A stretch of 64,000 nt of DNA. Source: Chitinophagaceae bacterium (GTDB lineage: Bacteria > Bacteroidota > Bacteroidia > Chitinophagales > Chitinophagaceae). This document shows, piece by piece, positions 1-10,424 of the stretch. The stretch is taken from positions 22,333-86,332 of the forward strand of contig CANCEU010000002.1 of NCBI GenBank assembly GCA_947375185.1, written 5' to 3'. A program made the translations under genes and the position numbers. The notes below the pieces were generated by a model. It did no database searches. It was given only the letters and a program-made list of their open reading frames with translations, and was not told the origin of the DNA. Position 1 is the stretch's first letter, and each line of letters starts with the position of its first letter.

Positions 1-560
<560 letters not shown>

Positions 561-578
561 TTTATTTAAAACAGAATC

Positions 579-824
579 ATGTTATTGGAAATATTAACAC
601 CCGAGAAAAAACTATTCAGTGGAGATGTTCAAGGCGTACAATTACCTGGCATTGAAGGTTTATTTGAGGTATTAGACAAACACGCTCCTTTAGTTAGTGC
701 TTTGGGAGTTGGCAAAGTGAAAGTGTTGCATAAAAATGCAGCTGCTGAAACATTTGCAATTCAAGGTGGATTTGTGGAAGTGCTAAATAATAAAGCAACT
801 GTATTAGTAGAAGGTGTATTGTAG
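579..824 (+). CDS. atpC: F1F0 ATP synthase subunit epsilon
   Basis: Short ORF directly after atpD; LLEILTPEKKLFSGDVQGVQLPGIEGLFEVLDKHAPLVSAL. Confidence 0.95.
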   Translation: MLLEILTPEKKLFSGDVQGVQLPGIEGLFEVLDKHAPLVSALGVGKVKVLHKNAAAETFAIQGGFVEVLNNKATVLVEGVL

Positions 825-851
825 TTGATAATAACAAAATATTATAGCTTC

Positions 852-888
852 AAAAATCCCTTGGTGTTTAGCCAAGGGATTTTTTTTA
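852..888 (+). terminator. Rho-independent terminator after atpC
   Basis: AATCCCTTGG-TGTTTAG-CCAAGGGATT followed by a T-run. Confidence 0.9.
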
Positions 889-945
889 TATATTCACATA
901 ACGAATTTTAACTTGACTCATTAAATCTGAATACTTGCACACAAT

Positions 946-2259
946 ATGAAGAAGACCTTTCCAATCATATTTACTTTAATTGCATTATCCATTATTGGTA
1001 TTTTGTTTATTCAAATTACCTGGTTACAAGGTTTGATGATTCTTTCAAAAAATCAGTTATCAGATAAAGTGAATCAGTCTGCCGTTGCTGTATCGGGCGA
1101 AATAAGTAAAAAAATGAATAGTGGATTATCACTTCGCTTTCCAAAAAGACACCAAAGTTTGGGCGAAGAGTATCATATACATAGTTTTGATGAATCAACC
1201 ATTGCAGATATTTATAATCAAAATGAACTAAATACAAGTATCAAAGCAGCGTTGAATAAATATGGCATTACAGATTTAAACTATGAATTTGCAGTAACGG
1301 ATAAAAAAGGAAATATTGAAATTAAAAGTTCGAAATTTGAGGATGCATATTCGGACGAGTTAAATACTTTGCAAGTGAGGCTTCCGGTAATTCCTCAAGA
1401 CATTATCGAGCCAGTTGGGCCTTTTGAAACCATCATTATATTAGTGCCAAAAGTAAAGTTGTATTTATTGCATTCTTTACAATGGGTTATCATGGGGGCC
1501 ATTTTATTTGTATTAATTGTATTGGCTGCGTTCTTTATTACGGTAAGGTCATTGTTCACGCAGAAAAAATTAAATGAAATTAAGCGCGACTTTATCAATA
1601 ATATGACACATGAATTAAAGACCCCGCTAGCTACCATTTCTTTAGCAGTGGATGCCTTAAAAAGTCCAAAAGTTCAAGGGGATATAAAGTCGGTTGATTA
1701 TTTTAGTTCGATAATAAAGGAGGAGAATGTGCGGATGAATAAGCATGTAGAAGTTATTTTACAAGCTGCGCAATTAGAGAAGAAAGAGTATAAATTAAAT
1801 AAGCAACCCGTTGATATTCACGATATGTTATTCGGTGTTTTGGATAGTTTTAAATTACAATTGGATGCGAAGCCTTCGCAAATTCATACTAATTTTGAGG
1901 CAGATCCATCTGAGATTGAAGCCGATCAAGAATATATGTTGCATGTATTTTCAAATTTGATTGATAATGCAATTAAGTATTCCAAAGAATCTATTGATTT
2001 AACCATAACTACTTTAACCCTGCCAGCTGAAATTCAAATTATTATTGAGGACAAGGGGATAGGTATGAGTGCAGATACAGCAAAGCATATTTTTGAAAAA
2101 TTCTATCGTGCCCATACTGGCAATATCCATAATGTGAAAGGTTTTGGCCTTGGAATGAGTTATGTTAAATGGGTAATTGATATTCACAAGGGCAAAATTA
2201 AAGTACAAAGCGAAGAGGGAGTGGGTACCAAAATGATTATTACTTTACCTGTTGCCTAA
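946..2259 (+). CDS. Two-component sensor histidine kinase
   Basis: Two TM segments, H-box FINNMTHELKTPLATISLAVDAL, N-box NLIDNAIKYS, G-boxes DKGIGMS and GFGLGMSYV. Confidence 0.95.
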   Translation: MKKTFPIIFTLIALSIIGILFIQITWLQGLMILSKNQLSDKVNQSAVAVSGEISKKMNSGLSLRFPKRHQSLGEEYHIHSFDESTIADIYNQNELNTSIKAALNKYGITDLNYEFAVTDKKGNIEIKSSKFEDAYSDELNTLQVRLPVIPQDIIEPVGPFETIIILVPKVKLYLLHSLQWVIMGAILFVLIVLAAFFITVRSLFTQKKLNEIKRDFINNMTHELKTPLATISLAVDALKSPKVQGDIKSVDYFSSIIKEENVRMNKHVEVILQAAQLEKKEYKLNKQPVDIHDMLFGVLDSFKLQLDAKPSQIHTNFEADPSEIEADQEYMLHVFSNLIDNAIKYSKESIDLTITTLTLPAEIQIIIEDKGIGMSADTAKHIFEKFYRAHTGNIHNVKGFGLGMSYVKWVIDIHKGKIKVQSEEGVGTKMIITLPVA

Positions 2260-3523
2260 TCCAAAATAAACAACCATCGCCATAACTTAAAAATCGGTAT
2301 TCGTTTGCAATAGCATGTGCATAAATGTCTCGCCATTTTTCGCCAGTAATTGCAGCAATAATAAGTAAGAGGGTTGATTTAGGCTGATGAAAGTTTGTAA
2401 CCAATGCGTCACAAATTTTAAAAGTATAACCAGGAGTAATCATTAACTGCGTTTTTGTAATTAGTTTATCACAATTGTTAGCACTCAATAATGCTATTAA
2501 AGCTTGTAATGCATCCTGCACAGATATATTTTGGTCTAGTAATTCATAGGCATCCCATTGGCCTAAATTTAATTCGTTAAATCCTATATGGGTACTATGT
2601 AGTTGATAATATAAAAATGCTTTCACTCCCATCCAATACATTGACTCAAGTGTGCGTAAACTTGTGGTCCCTACGGCGATAATTGGCGAGTTGATTTTAT
2701 TTATATTTTCTAATAAATGTTGAATAACAGTATTTCCCACTTCAATAAATTCAGCATGCATTTCGTGCGCATCAATGGTGGCTGACTTAACAGGCATAAA
2801 AGTACCTGCACCAACATGAAGCGTTACATATTGTTGTTGAATTTTTTTTTGACGTAAACTTTCAAATACTTCGATGTTAAAATGTAATCCTGCAGTAGGA
2901 GCAGCTACAGAACCTTCTTCAATGGCATAAGTAGTTTGATATCGGTCTTTGTCTTCTTCGTTTGCTTTTCTCTGTATATAAGGTGGAAGTGGAATATTGC
3001 CAATGCTATTTAATATTTCAGAAAAATTAAATGTTATATTATCCCAACTAAATTCAATTATAAATTTTCCAGCTTCTTGTTTTATTTTTTTTGCGCTAAT
3101 AATGATAGGAGTTTCATTAATAATAACTTCTTTTAATAAAACATCTTCCTTCCATTTTTTTGCACCTCCAACTAAACATACCCATTCAACTTTACCTGTT
3201 GCCTGCATGGCTAATAAAACGGGTGTGAATTTTTCAGTTGGCTCTAAACAAAAAATTTCTATCTGACTATTCTTATTTTCTGCATGTGCATTGGTTTTTT
3301 CAAATAATATTCTTGCTGCAATTACTTTACTATTATTAAACAACATTGTAGCGTTTGTGGGAATATAGTCGGCAATATTCAAGTAGGTATGTTCGGCCAC
3401 AATAGCCTGATCCCAAATCAAAAGCTTGCTTCCTGAACGATTTGGAGCTGGGGAATAGGCGATTTGCCCATCTGGAAGTGCATAATCAAAATCCTCAATA
3501 GCCAATTTGGGTTTAATAAACAT
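2240..3523 (-). CDS. queA: S-adenosylmethionine:tRNA ribosyltransferase-isomerase
   Basis: TTYAIEEGSVAAPTAGLHF, LHVGAGTFMPVK, VGTTSLRTLES, TNFHQPKSTLLLIIAA. Start placed at the internal ATG (MFIKPK) rather than at 3538. Confidence 0.95.
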   Translation of the reverse strand: MFIKPKLAIEDFDYALPDGQIAYSPAPNRSGSKLLIWDQAIVAEHTYLNIADYIPTNATMLFNNSKVIAARILFEKTNAHAENKNSQIEIFCLEPTEKFTPVLLAMQATGKVEWVCLVGGAKKWKEDVLLKEVIINETPIIISAKKIKQEAGKFIIEFSWDNITFNFSEILNSIGNIPLPPYIQRKANEEDKDRYQTTYAIEEGSVAAPTAGLHFNIEVFESLRQKKIQQQYVTLHVGAGTFMPVKSATIDAHEMHAEFIEVGNTVIQHLLENINKINSPIIAVGTTSLRTLESMYWMGVKAFLYYQLHSTHIGFNELNLGQWDAYELLDQNISVQDALQALIALLSANNCDKLITKTQLMITPGYTFKICDALVTNFHQPKSTLLLIIAAITGEKWRDIYAHAIANEYRFLSYGDGCLFWIRQQVK

Positions 3524-3527
3524 GGGA

Positions 3528-3535
3528 CAAAGGTA
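3528..3535 (-). promoter_or_regulatory. Bacteroidetes -7 element TACCTTTG of queA
   Basis: Exact TAnnTTTG on the minus strand, 4 nt upstream of the queA ATG. Confidence 0.6.
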
Positions 3536-3588
3536 CATTCGACAGGTTTTATAGCCTAATTAACGAGTTATAAACCTAAAAATGGGGG

Positions 3589-3597
3589 TTATCCACA
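3589..3597 (+). promoter_or_regulatory. Perfect DnaA-box sequence TTATCCACA
   Basis: Exact 9-mer match in the queA-mraZ intergenic region. Confidence 0.5.
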
Positions 3598-3714
3598 GTT
3601 CTTAACATCTAAATTCATAGAAAATCGGCTAAATATCGGCCAAATCAATGCTGGCATTGATTATTAGGCTGGTTCATTTCTTGTGGAAAACTACAATGGT
3701 CTATTTTGCCATTA

Positions 3715-3751
3715 AAAGTGGTAAAAAGTGTTATTTTGTGTGAACAAGTGG
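3715..3751 (+). promoter_or_regulatory. Putative MraZ operator: four 10-bp-phased GTG boxes
   Basis: AAAGTGG-TAA-AAAGTGT-TAT-TTTGTGT-GAA-CAAGTGG; GTG at 3718, 3728, 3738 and 3748, just upstream of mraZ. Confidence 0.75.
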
Positions 3752-3775
3752 TAAAAATCACGTTAATTATTCACA

Positions 3776-4234
3776 ATGACAGGCTTTCACGGAGAATATC
3801 AATCAACTATCGACGCTAAAGGGCGTTTCCTAGTTCCCGGCAGTTTGAAAAAACAGCTGGCTGAAGGGGAGACTCGCTTTATTGTTAGTAGAGGATTTGA
3901 AAAGTGCTTGACACTTTATCCGATTAATAGCTGGCAAAAGATATTAGACAAGATTAGCCAATTGAACGACTTTGATCCTAAGGTGCGTCAGTTTAGACGT
4001 CAATTTTTGGGTGGAGCAACTGAGGTAGAAATGGACAGCGCAGGCCGTTTATTATTACCTCCAACGTTAAGAGAGTTTGCTTTGCCTGGTAAGGAAATTG
4101 TGTTGGCTGCCGCATTAGATCGTTTCGAGATCTGGGATGCAAGTACTTATAAACAGCTCTTTGAGGATTTCTCTGCAGATGAATTTAGTAATCTGGCGCA
4201 AGAAGTAATGTCAGGCATTAATAAAAAAGATTAA
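3776..4234 (+). CDS. mraZ: Transcriptional regulator MraZ
   Basis: GEYQSTIDAKGRFLVPGSLKK and VEMDSAGRLLLPPTLREFA; first gene of the dcw cluster. Confidence 0.97.
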   Translation: MTGFHGEYQSTIDAKGRFLVPGSLKKQLAEGETRFIVSRGFEKCLTLYPINSWQKILDKISQLNDFDPKVRQFRRQFLGGATEVEMDSAGRLLLPPTLREFALPGKEIVLAAALDRFEIWDASTYKQLFEDFSADEFSNLAQEVMSGINKKD

Positions 4235-4240
4235 GGAAAA

Positions 4241-5173
4241 GTGATGACCAACCCTACATCCAACATTCCTCAATCTGACTATCATGTGCCGGTATTATTT
4301 CATGAAACAATGGAATATCTTAACATAATACCAAATGGTGTTTATGTGGATGCAACATTTGGTGGAGGTGGACATAGTAGAGGCATTTTATCAAAGCTAG
4401 GACCTAAGGGTCGATTGATTGCTTTTGATCAAGATGCGGATGCTAAAAACAATTTACCAAATGATGACCGTGTTTTATTTGTTCCAGAAAATTTCAGGTA
4501 CCTGCAAAGGTTTTTAAGATTGCACAAAATTGACCAAGTAGACGGAGTGCTTGCTGACTTAGGTGTTAGTAGTCATCAGTTTGACGAGGGGTCAAGAGGT
4601 TTTTCAACTAGGTTTGATGGCCCATTTGATATGAGAATGGATCAGCGCCAAGATAAAACTGCTGCGCAAGTAATAGAAACTTTAAGTGAAACAGCATTGC
4701 ACAAAATGTTTGAACAGTATGGCGAAGTGACGAACTCGAAAACTTTAGCAAAGCATATTGTTGAAAATCGCAAGCACGTTAAACTTAACACGGTACAGGA
4801 TTTTAAAACACTAATTGCACCTGTCGTAAAAGGAAATCCTAATAAATATTGGGCGCAAGTTTTTCAAGCCATTCGAATTGTAGTAAACGAGGAGATGGAG
4901 GTATTAAATGAATTTCTTGCACAATTGCCAATGGTGATAAAGCCAGGTGGTCGTGCGGTAATCATTACATTCCATTCAATTGAAGATAGAATTGTAAAGA
5001 ATGCTTTTAAAGTAGCGCCCGAAGAAGAAAACAAAACCAACCCATTTCTCTCCAACCCTAGAGAAGTGATTTGGAAGATCATTACAAAAAAACCTGTAGT
5101 GGCTTCTGAAAAAGAGATGAAAGAAAACAATCGAAGCAGAAGCGCAAAATTGCGTGCTGCCGAAAGATTATAA
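4241..5173 (+). CDS. rsmH: 16S rRNA (cytosine1402-N4)-methyltransferase
   Basis: HVPVLFHETMEYL, DATFGGGGHSRGIL, DLGVSSHQFDEGSRGFSTRFDGPFDMRMD. Confidence 0.97.
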   Translation: MMTNPTSNIPQSDYHVPVLFHETMEYLNIIPNGVYVDATFGGGGHSRGILSKLGPKGRLIAFDQDADAKNNLPNDDRVLFVPENFRYLQRFLRLHKIDQVDGVLADLGVSSHQFDEGSRGFSTRFDGPFDMRMDQRQDKTAAQVIETLSETALHKMFEQYGEVTNSKTLAKHIVENRKHVKLNTVQDFKTLIAPVVKGNPNKYWAQVFQAIRIVVNEEMEVLNEFLAQLPMVIKPGGRAVIITFHSIEDRIVKNAFKVAPEEENKTNPFLSNPREVIWKIITKKPVVASEKEMKENNRSRSAKLRAAERL

Positions 5174-5178
5174 ACCGT

Positions 5179-5529
5179 ATGTCCGTACCCGAAAAACAAG
5201 CCCCTAAGAATGCACTTAAAAGCATTCTAAATTACCAGTGGATTGTCATGAACATTCCTTTCTTTTTGTTCTTGGCATTCATCGCTATTCTTTACATAGC
5301 GAATGGGCATTTTGCGGACAAAACAGTTCGACAAATAAATGCTTCTCAAAAACAAATCAAAGAATTACAGTATGAATATAAAACGATTAAGGCCGATTTA
5401 ATGCGCCGTAGTCGTGCTTTAGAAATTGAAAATGCAATGGAGCCGTATGGTTTAGGTGTTGCAAAAGAAATGCCTATTCGTATTCCATTAGAAAATAGAG
5501 TTTATAACATTCAAACCGCTTCAAAATAA
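5179..5529 (+). CDS. FtsL-like cell division protein
   Basis: Small single-TM protein with a coiled-coil segment between rsmH and the PBP gene. Confidence 0.75.
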   Translation: MSVPEKQAPKNALKSILNYQWIVMNIPFFLFLAFIAILYIANGHFADKTVRQINASQKQIKELQYEYKTIKADLMRRSRALEIENAMEPYGLGVAKEMPIRIPLENRVYNIQTASK

Positions 5530-7637
5530 TGGATGTAAAACGCGACATATTATGGAGGGTTTATTTAAGCTACATAGTGGTAGTGGCTATTTGTATTGTT
5601 ATTATTGGGAAAGCTTTTTATATTCAACAAATTCAAGGAGCTTATTGGAAAGGATTAAGTGATAGCTTGCATCAAAGGATCATTTCAATTCCAGCAGAAC
5701 GTGGAACTATTTATAGTGAAGATGGACAAATGTTAAGTACTAATATGCCAACATTTGACATTTTAATTGATTTTAGAGTGGCTCCATTACACGATAAAAA
5801 TGGTAAATTATTTAGAGAAAAAATTGATACGGTTTGCGATTCGCTTGCATACTTGTTTAAAGACAAATCTCCATTACAATATAAGGAAGAGTTAACAAAA
5901 GCTTTCGAAGCGAATGAAGGAAATTATGAATTAAAAAAGAAAATCGATTATCATCAATATTTAAAAATTACAGGATTTCCTTTATTTAAATTAGGAAGGT
6001 ATAAGAGTGGATTGATTGCGATTGAAAAAAACACGAGACTAAATCCATATGAAAATATTGGATACAGAACAATAGGGTTGGCAAGAGATGAAAATAAAGT
6101 AGGATTAGAAAGTGCTTATGATACTGTATTGGCAGGTCAAAATGGAAGACAATTGGTGCGCGCCATTGCAGGAGGGGTAACGGTTCCAGTACAAGAAGGA
6201 GAATTTGAAGTGGCACCTGAAACAGGAAAAGATATTGTAAGCAACATTGATGTGTTTATTCAACAGGTTACCGAAAAGGCATTAAATAAAATGATGGTTT
6301 CAAATGATGCACAGACTGGGGTTGCAATGGTAATGGAAGTAAAGACAGGTAAAATAAAAGCTATCGCCAATTTGGGTAAAGTTAGTGAAGGGAGATACCT
6401 TGAAAATTTAAATTATTCAACGCGAGTTACTGAGCCAGGATCTACCTTTAAATTGGTTACTTTATTGAATGCTTTAGAACATGGTGTTAAATTAGAGGAT
6501 AAAATTAATATAGAAGGTGGTTTATGGAGCTATGGTGGTAAGCAAGTAAAAGATGCTGAAACAAGTGGTACTCATGAAACAACAGTATTACATGCCTTTG
6601 AAGAAAGTTCCAATGTAGGTATGGCAAAATTAATCGTTAATAATTTTGTTTCTAATCCGCAGGTTTATTACAAGCAACTTTCAAAATTAAGATTGGATTC
6701 TACTTCGGGTATTGATTTGCAAGGTGAAGGCATACCTCAAATTACAAGACCTGGTGATAAGTTGTGGGCGGCTACCACACTTCCATGGATGGGATTTGGT
6801 TATAATATTGCAATTGCGCCGATTCAAACATTAACCTTGTATAATAGCATTGCTAATAATGGTATTATGATGCGCCCTTATTTAGTAAACGCAATAAAAG
6901 AGGAAGGACGAGTGATTAAATCAATTGAGCCAAAGGCTTATCCTTGGTCAGTTGCATCTCCTTCGACCATAAAATCATTGCATACTGCATTGGAAGGGGT
7001 ATGCATCAATGGAACTGCGAAAAAATTATTTGCCAATAGTTTATATAAAGTGGCTGGTAAGACAGGGACAGCGTTGGTTTCAAATGGTACGAAATTTTAT
7101 ACGGAAGGAATTTTTCAATCTTCTTTTGTAGGTTATTTCCCAGCAGAAAATCCTCAATATACCATTGCTGTAATTATCATCAATCACCCACATGCGGCTA
7201 ATCACTTTGGTGCATCAGTGGCTGGTCCAGTTTGGAAAGAGATTGCTGACAGATTGTATTCAACATACATTCAAAATAAAATGGAATTGGCGCCTAGTTT
7301 ACATGTAAAGGATAGCCAACTATTTAATTATTCATTATCGAATGCTGCATTTAAAACAATAGTGAAAAACGTACCTATTCCTTTTGTTGATTCATCAATG
7401 ACTAAAGAATGGGTTACGGTGCAAGGAGCTGGCAATAAGGTTAAAGCTAGTCCGCAATTAGTTGCTGATAGCACCATGCCAAATATAATTGGCATGAAAT
7501 TGCAGGATGCTTTGTGGATTTGTGAAAAAAAGGGATTGCAAGTGAAGTGTCAAGGTAAAGGGAAAGTCATTGCACAAAGTGTTGCGCAAGGTCAAGTAAT
7601 TATTAAAGGTCAACAAATTCAAATTCAACTAAACTAA
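5529..7637 (+). CDS. ftsI: Penicillin-binding protein / FtsI-like transpeptidase with C-terminal PASTA domain
   Basis: N-terminal TM, RGTIYSEDGQMLS, transpeptidase motifs PGSTFKLVT and KTGTA, C-terminal PASTA MPNIIGMKLQDALWICEKKGLQV. Confidence 0.95.
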   Translation: MDVKRDILWRVYLSYIVVVAICIVIIGKAFYIQQIQGAYWKGLSDSLHQRIISIPAERGTIYSEDGQMLSTNMPTFDILIDFRVAPLHDKNGKLFREKIDTVCDSLAYLFKDKSPLQYKEELTKAFEANEGNYELKKKIDYHQYLKITGFPLFKLGRYKSGLIAIEKNTRLNPYENIGYRTIGLARDENKVGLESAYDTVLAGQNGRQLVRAIAGGVTVPVQEGEFEVAPETGKDIVSNIDVFIQQVTEKALNKMMVSNDAQTGVAMVMEVKTGKIKAIANLGKVSEGRYLENLNYSTRVTEPGSTFKLVTLLNALEHGVKLEDKINIEGGLWSYGGKQVKDAETSGTHETTVLHAFEESSNVGMAKLIVNNFVSNPQVYYKQLSKLRLDSTSGIDLQGEGIPQITRPGDKLWAATTLPWMGFGYNIAIAPIQTLTLYNSIANNGIMMRPYLVNAIKEEGRVIKSIEPKAYPWSVASPSTIKSLHTALEGVCINGTAKKLFANSLYKVAGKTGTALVSNGTKFYTEGIFQSSFVGYFPAENPQYTIAVIIINHPHAANHFGASVAGPVWKEIADRLYSTYIQNKMELAPSLHVKDSQLFNYSLSNAAFKTIVKNVPIPFVDSSMTKEWVTVQGAGNKVKASPQLVADSTMPNIIGMKLQDALWICEKKGLQVKCQGKGKVIAQSVAQGQVIIKGQQIQIQLN

Positions 7638-9100
7638 TGAAAGCATTACAATCCATATTGTTTGGTGTTGCACTTAGGGAAGTAGTTGGGTCTACTCAAA
7701 TGCAAGTGAACGATATACAAATCGATTCAAGAAAAGTTAATGTAGGTGGTGTTTTTGTTGCAATTAGTGGTGTACAAGTGGATGGCCATGAATTTATTAC
7801 TATAGCAATTGAAAAAGGAGCGACGGTTATTGTTTGTGAGCATTTGCCGGAAAATATAGTAAATGGCATTACGTATTTAGTTGTAGAGAATGCGCAAGAG
7901 GCGGTTGCAATTATGGCGCATCAGTTTTATAATGAAGCATCTACAAAAGTTAAATTGGTGGGCGTAACAGGAACCAATGGTAAAACGACTGTAGCAACTT
8001 TGTTGTTTAAGTTGTTTTCGGAGTTGGGCTATAAATGTGGTTTAATAAGTACTGTTCAAAATCAGATAGGGGAACAAATTATTCCGTCAACTCATACTAC
8101 ACCAGATGCAATTCAATTGAATGCATTGTTGGATAAGATGGTACAAGAAAATTGTACTCATGTATTTATGGAATGCAGTAGTCATGCAATACACCAGCAT
8201 AGAATTACTGGTTTGCAATTTGCGGGTGGTGCATTTACTAATATTACGCATGATCACCTTGATTATCACAAAACATTTGAAGAATATGTTAGTGTAAAAA
8301 AAGCATTCTTCGATCATTTGCCTTCTACTGCATTTGCATTGTCCAATTTAGATGATAAAAATGGTGCAAACATGTTGTTGGATACAAAAGCAAGAAGACT
8401 GACTTATGCTTTGCATGCACCTGCAAATTATAAAGGTAAGATATTGGAAAACCAATTAACCGGTTTAGTAATGCTGGTGAATGATATAGAAGTGCATTGT
8501 AGATTAATTGGAACTTTTAATGCATATAATTTTTTAGCTGTATATGGCATTGCAGTTCAGCTTGGAGAAGTGTCGGAAAAAGTATTGATAACATTAAGTG
8601 CATTGACGGGTGCTGAAGGTAGATTTGATTATATTATTAGCAGTACAAATATCATTGGAATCGTTGATTACGCACATACGCCAGATGCATTAGAAAATGT
8701 ATTAACGACCATCGCAAAGTTAAGAAAGGGAGATGAAGATGTTATTACTGTAGTTGGATGTGGAGGCGATCGAGATAAAACAAAGCGACCAATTATGGCT
8801 CAGGTTGCATGCGATTTAAGTACTAAGGTTTTTTTAACAAGCGACAATCCACGTTCAGAGAATCCAGATACTATTTTAAATGATATGGAACAGGGATTGA
8901 CAAGTGCAGCAAAAAGAAAGTATATCAAAATTGCAGATCGTAAGGAAGCAATAAAGGCAGCAATTAGTATTGCTAAAGCTGGGGATATCATTTTAGTAGC
9001 TGGCAAGGGCCATGAAAAATATCAAGAAGTTAAAGGTGTGAAAACGCACTTTGATGATAAAGAGCAATTACAAAATCTATTTAAAGAATTCGAAAAATAA
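7637..9100 (+). CDS. murE: UDP-N-acetylmuramoyl-tripeptide synthetase
   Basis: [49 protein letters not shown]. Confidence 0.96.
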   Translation: MKALQSILFGVALREVVGSTQMQVNDIQIDSRKVNVGGVFVAISGVQVDGHEFITIAIEKGATVIVCEHLPENIVNGITYLVVENAQEAVAIMAHQFYNEASTKVKLVGVTGTNGKTTVATLLFKLFSELGYKCGLISTVQNQIGEQIIPSTHTTPDAIQLNALLDKMVQENCTHVFMECSSHAIHQHRITGLQFAGGAFTNITHDHLDYHKTFEEYVSVKKAFFDHLPSTAFALSNLDDKNGANMLLDTKARRLTYALHAPANYKGKILENQLTGLVMLVNDIEVHCRLIGTFNAYNFLAVYGIAVQLGEVSEKVLITLSALTGAEGRFDYIISSTNIIGIVDYAHTPDALENVLTTIAKLRKGDEDVITVVGCGGDRDKTKRPIMAQVACDLSTKVFLTSDNPRSENPDTILNDMEQGLTSAAKRKYIKIADRKEAIKAAISIAKAGDIILVAGKGHEKYQEVKGVKTHFDDKEQLQNLFKEFEK

Positions 9101-9104
9101 TCCC

Positions 9105-10421
9105 ATGCTATACCAATTTTTTTCATTTTTAGATAAGCATTTTAGTATACCAGGATTAGGGGTATTCCAATTTTTGACATCAAGAATTGCCATGTCAATT
9201 TTACTATCCTTATTTATTGCTACTGTTTTTGGTAAAAAAATGATTTTGTTTTTACAAAAAAAACAAATTGGAGAAACGGTTCGTGAATTAGGATTAGCGG
9301 GCGAACAACAAAAAAAGGGTACACCAACAATGGGTGGCATCATTATATTATTAAGTGTATTAATTCCTACTTTATTATTTGCCAACTTAGATAAAGTATA
9401 TATCAGATTAATGATACTTTGTACAGTTTGGTTGGGGGTAATTGGTTTCTTAGATGATTATTTTAAAATTCGTGCTCGTAAAGAAGCGCAAAATAAAGGA
9501 GAGGCGTATAAAAAACAAAACAGTGATGGGTTGGCCGGTCTTTCAAAAATCATTGGTCAAGTGGGTTTAGGAATTATTATCGGAGTTACGCTTTATTTTA
9601 GCAATGCAGTTACAGTTGAAAGAGAAATTGTGCCAAATACTGCAATTGCAGCGAGCTTGCAAAAGGGTGAGCATATTGCGAAAGATACCAATGTAATTGT
9701 TAGAAATGTGAATGGAGTAGAGCGAAGGTTTGTAAAAGTAAAGACACCCATTACAACCATTCCTTTTGTAAAGAATCATGAATTTAATTATTCAAAACTA
9801 GTAAGCTGGATGGGCCCAGGTGCTGAAAAGTATACTTGGATTGTTTATATACTAGTTGTAACATTTATCGTAACTGCTGTATCAAATGGTGCTAATATTA
9901 CAGATGGTTTAGACGGATTGGCTGCAGGAGTAAGTGCTATTATTGGTGCTGCTTTGGGCATATTTATTTATGTAAGTGGTAACTATGTTTTTGCAGATTA
10001 TCTAAATGTCATGTATATCCCAAATCTTGGTGAATTATCCATTTTTGTGGGTGCGTTTGTCGGAGGCTGCATTGGGTTCTTATGGTACAATGCTTATCCT
10101 GCGCAAGTGTTTATGGGGGATACAGGAAGTTTAGCCTTGGGTGGAATTATTGCGTCTTTGGCAATTATTGTACGTAAAGAATTATTGATACCTATTTTTT
10201 GTGGAGTGTTCTTGATTGAAAATTTAAGTGTGATTTTACAAGTGAGTTACTTTAAATATACTAAAAAGAAATATGGGGAAGGTCGTCGTATATTCTTGAT
10301 GAGTCCATTACACCATCATTATCAAAAGAAAGGTTTTCATGAAAGTAAGATTGCAGTTCGCTTTTGGATTATTACCATTTTGCTAGTAGTAGCATCTATA
10401 TTAACGCTTAAAACTCGATAA
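9105..10421 (+). CDS. mraY: Phospho-N-acetylmuramoyl-pentapeptide transferase
   Basis: [41 protein letters not shown]. Start set at ATG 9105 after the murE stop. Confidence 0.96.
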   Translation: MLYQFFSFLDKHFSIPGLGVFQFLTSRIAMSILLSLFIATVFGKKMILFLQKKQIGETVRELGLAGEQQKKGTPTMGGIIILLSVLIPTLLFANLDKVYIRLMILCTVWLGVIGFLDDYFKIRARKEAQNKGEAYKKQNSDGLAGLSKIIGQVGLGIIIGVTLYFSNAVTVEREIVPNTAIAASLQKGEHIAKDTNVIVRNVNGVERRFVKVKTPITTIPFVKNHEFNYSKLVSWMGPGAEKYTWIVYILVVTFIVTAVSNGANITDGLDGLAAGVSAIIGAALGIFIYVSGNYVFADYLNVMYIPNLGELSIFVGAFVGGCIGFLWYNAYPAQVFMGDTGSLALGGIIASLAIIVRKELLIPIFCGVFLIENLSVILQVSYFKYTKKKYGEGRRIFLMSPLHHHYQKKGFHESKIAVRFWIITILLVVASILTLKTR

Positions 10422-10424
10422 AAA

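Noticed and set aside
9051-9104. Upstream extension of the mraY ORF ([18 protein letters not shown])
   Set aside because: Overlaps the murE 3' end in another frame and lacks MraY-like sequence; ATG 9105 is the natural start.
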